NCBI GenBank assembly: GCA_026874595.1
Contig: CM049306.1
Span: 50,914,019 to 50,978,018, forward strand
Source: Sipunculus nudus
Taxonomy: Eukaryota; Annelida; Sipuncula; Golfingiida; Sipunculidae
Direction of reading: 5' to 3'
DNA: 64,000 nt
Positions 48,001-55,030 of the stretch are shown here, piece after piece; the first letter of the stretch is position 1, and every line of letters starts with the position of its first letter. A program made the position numbers and the translations under genes. Under the pieces are notes generated by a model that saw nothing but the letters and a program-made list of their open reading frames with translations, had not been told where the DNA came from and searched no databases.

Positions 48001-51000
48001 AATTAAATTGTATACCCAAAATAAGATGAAAATCTTTTAAATTTTTTAAAATATTAATAAAAATAAAAAATTGGTACCTTAAATTTTGCCCAACTTTGAC
48101 CATGGCGCGTTTTTTTCCTGTGAGTACTGTGGATTTAATTTTCACAGCATGTTTTTGTTACCTTTTCAACTGTTAACACCAAAAATTTGAAACCAGTTGA
48201 TCAAAAACTGTAGATTTTATTCAAGTTTTCAAGCACCATGTAACATATTGTTAACATCAAGCTAGTGTTATGCAGTTTGCAAGAGCTCAGCTCCCCAGCT
48301 TCAGCTCTTAGTTCCTTAAATTCGGCATACAGCTAGATGTCTCCAAAATCCCCTACCATGCCAAGAATTTGGTCACTAGGACTTAATACCTTCAAGATAT
48401 TAATGAAAAACTTCATTTTTCCATTAAAAACCCATTGTTACTCTTCAAGACTGCCTAATATCAAAACCACTGATCTGACTTTAATCATAAATAATATACA
48501 TATTTTTCATTCTCTATGCACATGCCAGAATGATGTCAGTATTGCGTAATTGTTTCAAGTTATGGGCCCAAACATAATGCACTTTGTAAAAAATCAAGAA
48601 ATATATTTACTCCCTCAACAAGGGGATTGCTGAAGCTAGAGATTTTTTGTCAGGGATGTAACATTATTTAATCAAGATTCAATTGAATACCCAAAATTAG
48701 TTATGAATTTTTCAAATTATTAGTATAAATGTAAAATTAATAACTTAAATTTTGCCCAACTTTGACCATGGCACATTTGTTATCGTGAGCACTGTTGATA
48801 TAATTTTCATATCATGCACACATAAGGATTTCAGCTTTTAAGTTTAGAAAGCTGAAAGAAATTGGCCAAAAATTGTAGCTTTTATAAATGTTTTTATGAG
48901 ACCCTGTCAGACTTTGGCTCTCTCCAGCCCCTCTTGAGTCACCTGTATGTTGACCTTGTTGAACTTTCAGCAAATTATGCATGCTTGAGGCGAGGCATAC
49001 AGGGGAATCCAGGCAGCTTATGGCCAGCCACAGTTGATCCAGGTGTCCAACCCAACTCATCTAGTAGTTTTAACCAACTACATAACAATAAACAATAAAT
49101 TAATAAATTTTTATTGGTTTTTAATAAAAAATTAAAGAAAAATTGAAAAGGAATTTGTTAGTTTATAATAACAGGAAATTAACTTGCAGTTACTGATGAT
49201 ATAAGAATCTTGTATCGATGGATAGAATGTCACGTATTCCAAATAACAACATGCAGTCACCTATGGTATTTTTCAGTTCAATTTTAATGATAAAGAAGTA
49301 AATCATATCATTCATTACTAATCATTAGGGATCATATGATGGAAATTAATGATAGACAAAGATGGATTGATAATATTAATCTAGATTCCTACTGTGTCTA
49401 GTGTGTACATTGATGTGAAATTAGTCCAAAATGAATTTATTACAGTTATTTTTTAATATAAATAAAAGCCATAAAACCAGGTATTTATGATCATTATTTA
49501 AATGTGTGAATTTTGTATATTCTGGATTCTCAACATCATTGTTTGGTGAAAACTGAATAAATACCAGTCATGGTGCGAATACTTTGTAATTGTATTTAAA
49601 TACGAATATGATTATGTACTCCATTATAAAATTTCTTGCATAAAGAATGGGAATTAAGGTAAAAATGAAAGTATATGAATACCAGTGCAAATACTTTCAA
49701 AATGTATTCATGAATGCATTCATGAATATATTCTTTAATATTATTTTAATAATCATTTCAGTTATATTTCATTTAAGAAAATCATATGATTCTCTTATTA
49801 TTTAAAAAAAAATAATATTTGGGACAATATTTGTAATTTTTTTTAATTAATAGTTAAACCCTTATATTATATATTCTGCTTATAAGTTATATGGCCAAGT
49901 CAAAATCTGTGTGACAATAGCACTCCATATGTTAATAAAATAAATGAAATCAATCCTCTTCCCTGTCTCCAAAGGTACTATCAAAATCATACATAAGCTA
50001 AACAACAACAACTCATAATACAGCTTATATTTATTACCACACAAAACCAGCATGTGCCTCATTTCTAAATAATATTTTTTTATCATATATAACAGCTGAG
50101 CGTCGTGACCCATAGGTCCCTTGTTTTATTTTTTGTGTGATTTTTTTCTCTGTTTTTGAGACCTTTAAAGAAGCGGTCATCCTTTAACAGTGCACAAATC
50201 ATAACCATTGGTCCTAGATTCTTCTTACTTGACATCCAGGGAGATCCATGAAAAGTCTTCTTGGAAACATGAAATTAGGTCTCTGTTACCCATATTTTCC
50301 AAGCTATGGGGCTTACAAGTACCCCCCAGAATAACTGAAAATTTGATACCAAAACAGGGCACAAATCATAACCATTGGACCTAGAATCTTCTATTTTGAC
50401 AACCAGGGAGGTCCAGAAAAAATCTTGGAAACCTGAAATTAGGTCTCTGTTACCCATATTCTCCAAGCTATGTGGCTTATAAGCACCCCCAGAATAATTG
50501 AAAATTTGATACCAAAGCAGGGCACAAATCATAACCATTTGACTGTAATCTTCTTACTTGACATCCTGAGAGTTCCTCAGAAGGTCTCCTCTGAAACTTG
50601 AATTGAGGTCACTGTGACCTATATTATCTGAGTTACAGGCCATGTTTGAGAACCCCAGAAATGATGCAAAATACACAAAAATTGCCAGATTCCTCAGGAG
50701 CAGCTGGATGGATTGTCATCAAATTTGATGTGCTTGTTGATGTTGATGAACTTCAGCTAATATGCATGAACTATGATGCCACCTACATTATCTTAATTTG
50801 TTGCTGTGCAAGGATATATTGTCAACGTGCCAGTCGGCTGAGCGTCATGACCCATGGGTCACTTGTTTTAATATGGCTGTATATGACCTTTGGATAATAT
50901 TCATTGTGGAATAAAAGAGGAAGTGATGAATATTCATATTTTGTTGCCTCTTCAGGGAGCTATCCCAATACTTCTGGTCAGTTTGTCTTGTCACTGACAG

Positions 51001-52109
51001 GTTGAATGAGTGTATGTTCATTACATCTTTCAGGCACCATGTTTATAAAAAGGTGGATGGGAAAGACATTGAGCTCACAGAGGTGGGACCAAGGATGGAA
51101 ATGAAATGTAAGTACTTTTGTATATTTGTTTGTGTATTTTTGTATTTTTTGGGGTACATATTTTACTTATAATTTCTAAAGATATGATCTTTTAAAATAA
51201 TTGTAAACAATATAAAACCTTTTTCATTGTCAAAGCTTAAGCCAGTGGTTTAGGTCATGATAGACACAACACTGAGACAAGATTATTCCCAAACAAACAA
51301 GGTTTAAGTAAGTTAAGATATCACCCATGTCTGCTTCAGTCTTTCTGCAAAATATAAAAATAATATGGAGTGAATATTAAGATTACATTTTTGGGTTTCA
51401 GGCAGAGAAGAAATAACTTTACTTTGGAGTTTGCTTTGCACATAATTTTTTATGTTTGTATGTTTTTATGAGGAAGACTCATATAGTGCAATTTCCAACA
51501 GTTTGCTTTGATATTCTATGAAATAGAATTAGAAAAAAAAGAAAGCTGCACCATGTGAGAACATCTATGTTAAGCTTATTTTATAGTAAATAGTTAGGGA
51601 TAGGAACTCCTAGAAAATGGTGGCATTTGGAACATATTAAAAAATTATGGATGCATTTTGGTATATGGTATTGAATAGCAGACAGTTATTTGAAATTGCA
51701 TAGTGTATTGCCACAGAAAATAGTAGATATTCACTTATTGTAAATGTAGAGCATACATATTAGATTGCAACACCTGCAAGCTGAAGACACCTGTTGGAAT
51801 TTTTGTCCTGTTGGTGGCTTTCCTAGCCTGCGTTCATATATTTTCCTGTGATTGTTCACCAGTGAAAACCTTAGCATATCACAAAGTGGAGATATTTCAG
51901 AGAAATAAATGTTAGCTTGTTTCTGCCTTATGCCAGTCATATATAAATGATTCAGAATATATGATTTATCTCAAATTACTTTTATTTTTCTTTCAGTGTA
52001 CCAGTTATTATTAGGAACTATAGATGTTGCTGACAGTGCGGACACAGAATGGGTGCACAGACCTTATATGAGAACCACTAAAAAACGGAAATTCCTGAGC
52101 CAAGATTAA
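21890..52109 (+). CDS. IMP4: IMP4, U3 small nucleolar ribonucleoprotein component (complete, nine exons)
   Basis: Nine exons (21890-21892, 23076-23184, 23634-23717, 26322-26431, 29690-29822, 31141-31295, 31781-31875, 51034-51107, 51997-52109) join in frame to 291 residues. The translation aligns with IMP4 throughout: an N-terminal basic helix ([16 protein letters not shown]), [100 protein letters not shown] and [16 protein letters not shown]. The Brix domain spans about residues 82-265. IMP4 acts in the nucleolus with IMP3 and MPP10 in the SSU processome, helping U3 snoRNA pair with pre-rRNA for 18S maturation. All introns are GT-AG; intron 7 is 19,158 bp. Oddities are a transposon 107 bp upstream and a tandem array that repeats part of exon 4 within intron 4. 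Confidence 0.97.
22560..22660 (+). repeat. Possible tRNA-derived SINE fragment in IMP4 intron 1
   Basis: GGTAGTGGTTAAGGTGTTAG at ~22570-22590 resembles a pol III A-box region of tRNA-derived SINEs. A weak B-box-like GGTTTGCCCG lies ~50 bp on. It is preceded by (TA)n at 22541-22563. Weak call. Confidence 0.3.
22982..22995. repeat. Poly-C run in IMP4 intron 1
   Basis: A run of about 14 C at ~22981-22994, some 80 bp before the exon 2 acceptor. No function is inferred. Confidence 0.9.
23076..23184 (+). CDS. IMP4: IMP4 exon 2
   Basis: The acceptor CTTTACTTGCAG and the donor GATG|GTAAGC bound 109 bases encoding residues 2-37 plus one base of residue 38. This is the Arg/Lys-rich N-terminal helix ([20 protein letters not shown], then [16 protein letters not shown]). 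Confidence 0.95.
23634..23717 (+). CDS. IMP4: IMP4 exon 3
   Basis: The acceptor TTTTCTTCTGCAG and the donor GAGAGG|GTAAGT bound 84 bases: [20 protein letters not shown], then WDDEGGE. The human protein has the equivalent ...RREALALQGSLEFDDAGGEG segment. Confidence 0.95.
23733..23862. mobile_element. Short MITE with CAGCAGTG ends, 15 bp after the exon 3 donor
   Basis: The left end CAGCAGTGGAGTCAGACTCC is mirrored by the right end, which read inverted is CAGCAGTGTTGTATTTGAGT. The inside is built from GACTTGG/GAGTC phrases. About 130 bp, non-coding; probably a hAT-like miniature element. Confidence 0.6.
24170..24572. repeat. 28-bp minisatellite in IMP4 intron 3 (~14 units)
   Basis: Units of ~28 bp contain GAGAGTCCTGGTGACACCAT followed by GGTACTGG. 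More diverged precursors (GGCACCATGGTTCTAATCAG) appear from ~23950. Reverse-strand open frames here are repeat shadows. Confidence 0.9.
25878..26268. repeat. Chain of palindromes (CCCAGATC...GATCTGGG), copy 1, 53 bp before IMP4 exon 4
   Basis: At least five self-complementary blocks, such as GCCCAGATCAAAATT followed by its mirror AATTTTGATCTGGGC, are separated by CAGCCCAGTTTAAAATCAGT spacers. The whole can fold into several hairpins. A related block is at 39294-39550. It ends just upstream of the exon 4 acceptor. Confidence 0.85.
26322..26431 (+). CDS. IMP4: IMP4 exon 4 (source of the intron-4 tandem array)
   Basis: The acceptor ATGGTACAG and the donor GCTAAG|GTAAGC bound 110 bases: [20 protein letters not shown], then [16 protein letters not shown]. 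Its last 54 bases ([18 protein letters not shown]) and the donor are repeated 24 more times downstream. This original copy has CCT for the Pro of RDP, whereas all but the most diverged array copies have CCC, so the two are distinguishable. Confidence 0.97.
26378..29345 (+). repeat. 121-bp tandem array repeating the end of IMP4 exon 4 and its splice donor (25 copies with the original)
   Basis: The unit runs from ATCATGGTGACCA through TTTGCTAAG|GTAAGCACTC to GCAAATGTAATGTTACCAAG. Each unit holds 54 exon-derived bases (18 codons, phase 0), a full GTAAGC donor and 67 intron-derived bases. The first copy is the genuine exon 4 end; 24 more follow. Most copies are nearly identical; the last three are diverged and ~123 bp. 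Variant marks recur every 484 and 968 bp. Read-through from exon 4 meets TAA after 18 further codons. The array sits wholly in intron 4. Confidence 0.97.
29690..29822 (+). CDS. IMP4: IMP4 exon 5
   Basis: The acceptor TTTTCACCTGACAG and the donor CCAG|GTAAGA bound 133 bases: [20 protein letters not shown], then [20 protein letters not shown] and RGQP. Phase 0 joins it to the AAG of exon 4. Confidence 0.96.
29860..30060. repeat. CTGT/CCGT-type dispersed repeat fragment in IMP4 intron 5
   Basis: GGGGAATGGGGGACTTTGAT then a (GTCT)n/GTCCGT run, followed by GTGCAATAACTTTCC, typical of the CCGTCC-type repeats in this window. Non-coding. Confidence 0.5.
30893..31047. repeat. Dispersed repeat, inverted partner of 1-155
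   Basis: It matches the reverse complement of the first 155 bases of the window at roughly 75-80% by eye. It ends ~90 bp before IMP4 exon 6. Confidence 0.55.
31141..31295 (+). CDS. IMP4: IMP4 exon 6 (Brix core)
   Basis: The acceptor CACTGTTTCAG and the donor AAAAGG|GTTAGT bound 155 bases: [20 protein letters not shown], then [20 protein letters not shown] and [11 protein letters not shown]. This is the most conserved part of the Brix domain. The donor has the less common GTTAGT. Confidence 0.97.
31781..31875 (+). CDS. IMP4: IMP4 exon 7
   Basis: The acceptor AATTCTTCTTTAG and the donor TTCAG|GTGAGA bound 95 bases: [20 protein letters not shown], then [11 protein letters not shown], plus two bases of Arg completed in exon 8 across a 19.2-kb intron. 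Confidence 0.97.
32093..32427. mobile_element. Harbinger-like MITE copy 1 (IMP4 intron 7)
   Basis: The TIR GGCCAAAATAAAATAAAGGT, continuing ATGGTTCTCAGGCAC, is mirrored at the right end. The 3-bp target duplication is TAA (32090-32092 and 32428-32430). A TWA duplication is the signature of PIF/Harbinger transposons. 335 bp, no ORF. Confidence 0.85.
33103..33557. mobile_element. TTAA-flanked MITE, family A copy 3 (IMP4 intron 7)
   Basis: TTAA at 33099-33102 precedes AGGGGTCAAATCAC; the right end GGTAGGTGAATGGGCAGA is followed by TTAA at 33558-33561. The left arm has lost the CTACCTGACC segment. Confidence 0.8.
34010..35240. repeat. CCGTCC-type dispersed repeat with ~330-bp internal tandem units (IMP4 intron 7)
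   Basis: Two starts (AGCTCAGCTGACAGTAAGTC at 34010, AGCTCAGCTGACTATAAGTC at 34915) are followed by GTCCGTCCGTC-like runs. Between them the phrases CAGGGCACAAATCGTAACGA, AACAACTAATGCATTGATCA and GATCATGGAGTGATTCATC recur at ~330-bp spacing. A further degenerate copy starts at 34915 and fades near 35240 (GGTGGCGCCATCTTGCGG). No ORF of note. Confidence 0.7.
35241..38600. other. IMP4 intron 7 segment, mostly unique sequence with a CpG-richer patch
   Basis: There is little repetition against the rest of the window. 35400-35830 and 37600-38100 are visibly richer in CG than their surroundings. A short ORF lies at 35710-35817 (see findings). 36558-36700 begins GGGTTCGTACGTCCTTAAAA and carries repeated AAAAAGTCATGATTTTT phrases; a related CCTGAAAAAGTCATGAAATT occurs at ~38622-38642. 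No gene is called. Confidence 0.5.
38937..39050. repeat. CA/TG-rich microsatellite with (CA)n at 39013-39047
   Basis: Alternating ACATAC/TATATG, then GTGTGTGAGTGTGTGTG, then a pure (CA)n run of ~17 repeats that can fold back on the preceding (GT)n. Confidence 0.95.
39294..39550. repeat. Palindrome chain copy 2 (CCCAGATT/GATCTGG type)
   Basis: It has the same vocabulary as 25878-26268: ACTGGGCCAGCCCAGATT, GACTAATTTAAACTGGGCC, CCCAGATTAAAATTTTGATC. More diverged, so the palindromes are imperfect. Confidence 0.7.
39551..41060. other. IMP4 intron 7 segment, no gene called
   Basis: Unique AT-rich sequence. 40270-40380 has several CGCCAC/GTGGCGA phrases that make a 107-codon reverse-strand ORF (40177-40500); I do not recognise it and see no splice or start support. 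Confidence 0.5.
41070..42064 (-). mobile_element. 995-bp TIR element with 9-bp TSD, copy 2 (inverted; IMP4 intron 7)
   Basis: Same GGCAGTGTGTAAAACCCGG ends as 20792-21783, with perfect 9-bp target duplications ACAATATGG at 41061-41069 and 42065-42073. Internal sequence matches copy 1 in reverse complement (for example GCGGACCTGAGACTGATATA and ATCAGAGCTCTTCCACATAA). No transposase. The two copies are about 20 kb apart in opposite orientation. Confidence 0.92.
42074..43390. other. IMP4 intron 7 segment, no gene seen
   Basis: AT-rich unique sequence with a poly-C run at ~42927-42942 and a CAGGGCCCCG...CGAGCCCTGG inverted motif at 42891-42922. 43150-43380 resembles the ends of CCGTCC-type repeats (TTGACCGATCGGGCTGAAAT) but is short. 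Confidence 0.5.
43392..43590. repeat. Outlying units of the GGCCCACAAGCTTGGACA tandem family
   Basis: Two to three units contain AAGCCCACAAGCTTG, AGCCCAGAATGTTGGACC and CAGTGATGGTGGTGACAAGT. About 1 kb of unrelated sequence separates them from the main array at 44620. Confidence 0.7.
44620..45662. repeat. ~76-bp tandem units in ~152-bp dimers (GGCCCACAAG array)
   Basis: TAGGCCCACAAG recurs at about 44886, 44969, 45049, 45121, 45196, 45271, 45349, 45427, 45504 and 45581. Units alternate between an AAGCTTGGACATAAATG type and an AAGTAAGAACCAGATTGAAG type, giving a dimer. Reverse-strand ORFs here are shadows. Confidence 0.9.
46200..46800. repeat. Diverged tandem duplication (~290-bp unit, two copies)
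   Basis: AAGAATTGCTTTTCCTTATC at ~46279 pairs with AAGAATTGCTATTCTTTATC at ~46533. ATGGTATTGTGTATAATATT at ~46453 pairs with ATGGTATTGTGTATTATCTT at ~46743. No coding evidence. Confidence 0.7.
47164..47470. repeat. 57-bp minisatellite (about 5.5 units)
   Basis: The unit contains GGCTCACAATGTGTAGACAG, TGGTTGCTGTGGTAAGCCCA and CAGTGTATTGACAG, at exactly 57-bp spacing (for example 47228, 47285). As 57 is 19 codons, two reverse-strand frames remain open; both are repeat shadows. More diverged relatives start near 46860. Confidence 0.92.
47575..48840. repeat. ~680-bp direct duplication, with CCGTCCGT tract at its left edge
   Basis: AATTCGGCATAATGTTAGAT at ~47637 pairs with AATTCGGCATACAGCTAGAT at ~48320. 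ACTGCCTAATATCAAAACCA at ~47768 pairs with the same at ~48451. GCCCAACTTTGACCATGGCG at ~48088 pairs with GCCCAACTTTGACCATGGCA at ~48752. Spacing is constant at ~660-685. Non-coding. Confidence 0.88.
48841..50090. other. IMP4 intron 7 segment, no gene seen
   Basis: AT-rich sequence with ATTCATGAATG-type short palindromes at ~49706-49730. No ORF with coding character. Confidence 0.55.
50093..50872. repeat. CCGTCC-type dispersed repeat 3' portions, with ~165-bp internal tandem units
   Basis: The terminal motif CTGAGCGTCGTGACCCATAG (50097) and again CTGAGCGTCATGACCCATGG (50839) close two pieces. Between them GGCACAAATCATAACCATT occurs at ~50193, 50357 and 50520, about 165 bp apart, with ATTAGGTCTCTGTTACCCAT in phase. 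It ends 160 bp before IMP4 exon 8. Confidence 0.75.
51034..51107 (+). CDS. IMP4: IMP4 exon 8
   Basis: The acceptor ACATCTTTCAG and the donor GAAAT|GTAAGT bound 74 bases: [20 protein letters not shown], then MEMK. Confidence 0.96.
51997..52109 (+). CDS. IMP4: IMP4 exon 9 (terminal coding exon)
   Basis: The acceptor TTTTTCTTTCAG is followed by 113 bases: [20 protein letters not shown], then [16 protein letters not shown] and TAA. The basic C-terminus (TTKKRKFLS) corresponds to the (T)ARKRVFLS end of the human protein. Confidence 0.96.
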
Positions 52110-52569
52110 CTCAGGATTCACAAAGCAGGCCATCATATCCTTCCAAGGACTTTTTCTGTGATCATACCATGTAGATTATGAAGATGTCTCTCGTCATAGT
52201 CCAAGAAATCTCATGCTTTCCATGTTTTGTGCATAGTGCCTGACTGGATAAGGTGCTGGTGTCTATCCAGGAGTCTGGAACTTTTCTTTTTATGTCCCAG
52301 TTGGACTTAAACAAGTTTACTTTAAGTGTATCAGACACTTCAAGAAATGTAAAAAAATACATTGACCATGGTTGGCCTTTAACTTTTTCATCGTTTTTGA
52401 GGGTTCTGTTTTCACAATCTAACCATAAAGTGACTTTTACCAGTGTATTCATGAAGTAATTTAAATGTTAAAATTTTAACAAGTTCAGGGGAACATCGAA
52501 CAAGTGAAAATTCATGTTTTTTATTTGCGAGTTTATTATTGGCAAATAATACAAAAAGATTGTATATTA
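52110..52569 (+). other. IMP4: IMP4 3' UTR (proximal part)
   Basis: Unique sequence directly after the IMP4 stop codon; there is no AATAAA before the MITE at 52570. The UTR therefore either ends within that MITE (AATAAA at 52668) or runs on to ~55.0 kb. Confidence 0.5.
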
Positions 52570-52857
52570 GGCAAAAAAAAATGGTATGGTTCTCAGGCAT
52601 TTTTTATACAGAAATCTGTGCGGGTAGGTGGGCGTCATTTTATTTTTGACCTTTTTTTGTATGTTTCAATAAAAATATCATATGATCAGGGGAAAAGATG
52701 AAAATAACTGAATTTTATGGCTATACAGGTAAACGCACTACATAAAAAAGGAAATCTTATCAAAATTGTATTATTTTATCATCTTGAAAGATGAAAATCA
52801 AAATAATTTTTTGCGGGGTTAAAATTGAGAACCATACCTTTTATTTTTCTTTTGGCC
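52570..52857. mobile_element. Harbinger-like MITE copy 2, in the IMP4 3' region
   Basis: Left end GGCAAAAAAAAATGGTATGG, right end inverted GGCCAAAAGAAAAATAAAAG. Target duplication TTA at 52567-52569 and 52858-52860. Diverged sibling of 32093-32427. It carries the first AATAAA (52668-52673) downstream of the IMP4 stop codon on the + strand. Confidence 0.82.
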
Positions 52858-52860
52858 TTA

Positions 52861-53267
52861 CCAGTATTGACTGTATCAATCCCTGATTTACAGATAAAAA
52901 CAAATTTTTATTATTTATATGTGAATTTGCCTTTCGACTCTGCTGGCATTGATAACATTTATGATATGCTGGTTTCGCCAAAGATGCTTTATCCTGATTT
53001 GCTCTGCTCTACATCAGCAAATGAGATGCCAGTGATGGTATACTAAAATGACCAAGTCTGTTTACCTGTGCTGATGAAGATCTTATTCAGTATTATTTTT
53101 TTGTGGCAATTACCTTGCCAAGAATTAGAATGAGCTAACCACAATGTTTGGTTGTTTATGTGTGAGACGGCCTTGAATGATAAAATGTAACTACACAGCA
53201 ATACATTCCTTATAATAACGACTTTGTAAATTATCATATCCAACAAAATTCAAGTACCATGTTTGAA
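52861..53267. other. No gene seen
   Basis: Short unique stretch between two MITEs. Confidence 0.5.
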
Positions 53268-53680
53268 TCCCTTGGAGCTTTTATAAAAATAGGCCAGAAA
53301 ATGCAGATATCACCACAGACTGGGTGCTTGTTTTGTTAATATCAACGTGTGTACAATATGTGGGGGCATGCCAAAATAATCAAATCAAATTCAACAAGGG
53401 CATCTGGCAGCAAGTCAGATAAGCAGAGTTTTCAAGTGGCGTTTTGCAACAAGTGGCTTTCCACCTTAGAAATACCACCTTAGGTTATATGTTTTTCCCA
53501 CTTGTCAACATTGCTGTGTTTACAAACATGTTGTTTTTAATAAACAAAATCATACATCCTTCACAGAGGTGTTATAAGAACTTTTCATAACCAGAATTAA
53601 CCTTGGATCATGAATATACACACAGAGGAAGCCAGAAATCCCATTAATTCTTTCTCAAAAGGTAGGTGAATGGGCACCTT
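53268..53680. mobile_element. TTAA-family MITE, family A copy 4 (left end lost)
   Basis: It begins inside the element (TTGAATCCCTTGGAGCTTTT corresponds to 'ggtaatcccttggagc' of copy 3) and ends with an intact right arm, GGTAGGTGAATGGGCACCTT. The left TIR and TTAA are missing. Confidence 0.8.
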
Positions 53681-54970
53681 CAACTCCCTGGTATCTGCAT
53701 CTGGACATTTCCTATTCTAACAATTAAAAGAGCACAAGTCCCCCTTTAGTCTGGCCACACATACTGGTAACAATAGAGGCTGATGGCAACAAGGGTAAAA
53801 TGAATCAGACGGTAATTGTTAATATCAACCAGCCTGTGGTGGATCATCAGGGTAGAATTATGTTCCCCCTTTGATGCAGATCATTACTGAATTCTTTGTT
53901 TAAGAAGTCCCATATTCAGAGGGTTTAACAGAGGTGCAAAAAAAAACCCAACTGTTTTTATCATTATATTTAATAAATGTGTGAATGAAATCCGTGAAAG
54001 AGACTTGCCAACCCTGCTACATTAGAAGTTTCAAAATAAAAATTCCAAAATAAAATATTTAGTAGCCAGTTTTCGACAGCAAGTAACCTCTTCTACATCA
54101 GTTCATATACACACCCATAAAGTAACCCACTTTCATTGAAATAAAGTCCTGAAAAAGATATTTGTTGAGGTACTGTAGGTCTTTACTTCATCTAGACTTA
54201 ATTTTTTGGTTAAGTGTATTTTAATAAATTGCTTAGTTTTAAATATCATATATCAGACATAGCTCTTATTATAGATTTATATTAACAAAATATTAAAGCA
54301 AAGAATCATATTTACATATACCTAATCATATTCAATTTCAAATTGGCACCATATTGTCCATAAAACCTGGGTTTACAGAAAAACCCACTAGACTGGGCTT
54401 TGTGCTTAAAACCCAGGTTTTTGCCCAACCCTGGTCAGTTATTACACTGGCAATTAATTGAAACAAATACAAAGCTCATACTCATTTGAATTTCTGCTCC
54501 AGATGGAAAAAACAATAGCCACAGTGATTGCGTCATGAAAAAGTGCCTCCCATATCAAAGACTTGCATCAATGCAATATTTTATATAATATCTTCAAATA
54601 TCATAGCAAGAATGGAATATTCATTTTTCATATGTTCTTGTAGCAGATCATTATACTCTGTTGAATGCCACATGTAAACTGTCACAATGTTCTGATGTTC
54701 TCCATAATATGGCAAACATCTATTTTCAAATCGGGTAACATCAGTCACTGAAATTTATGGCTGATCATATTAAAATGTATCTATATGCTAGGTAATTGTT
54801 AAGTCTTAAATATGTGATATAAAGAAGATTAAAATATTCTGTTCTGTGTTAAAAGGCTAGTTTTTTTTATCAAATGATGAAAGTGGAATTTTCAATGGTT
54901 TGTTTCCCAAGTGTTGTTCTCAGTTGTGGTCAGTATAAGTAAATTTAAGTCATTTGTTTCCTCACTTTTC
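53681..54970. other. IMP4 downstream region, no separate gene seen
   Basis: Unique AT-rich DNA. A hairpin-forming pair, AAAACCTGGGTTTACAG and CTTAAAACCCAGGTTTT, lies at ~54362-54421. It may be distal 3' UTR of IMP4 if the poly(A) site is near 55.0 kb. Confidence 0.5.
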
Positions 54971-54992
54971 AATAAAACACTTCTTCAATAAA
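54971..54992 (+). promoter_or_regulatory. Two closely spaced + strand poly(A) signals
   Basis: AATAAAACACTTCTTCAATA puts AATAAA at 54971-54976 and again at 54987-54992. This is a plausible distal poly(A) site for IMP4, though it would imply a ~2.9-kb 3' UTR. Confidence 0.35.
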
Positions 54993-55024
54993 ACAACTCC
55001 CATTCTGAATCCATCAAAATATAT

Positions 55025-55030
55025 TTTATT
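55025..55030 (-). promoter_or_regulatory. Candidate minus-strand poly(A) signal of the WH2-type gene
   Basis: TTTATT on + is AATAAA on -. It lies 3.7 kb downstream of the minus-strand stop codon and only ~33 bp from the + strand signals, so the two transcription units may end tail to tail here. Confidence 0.4.
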
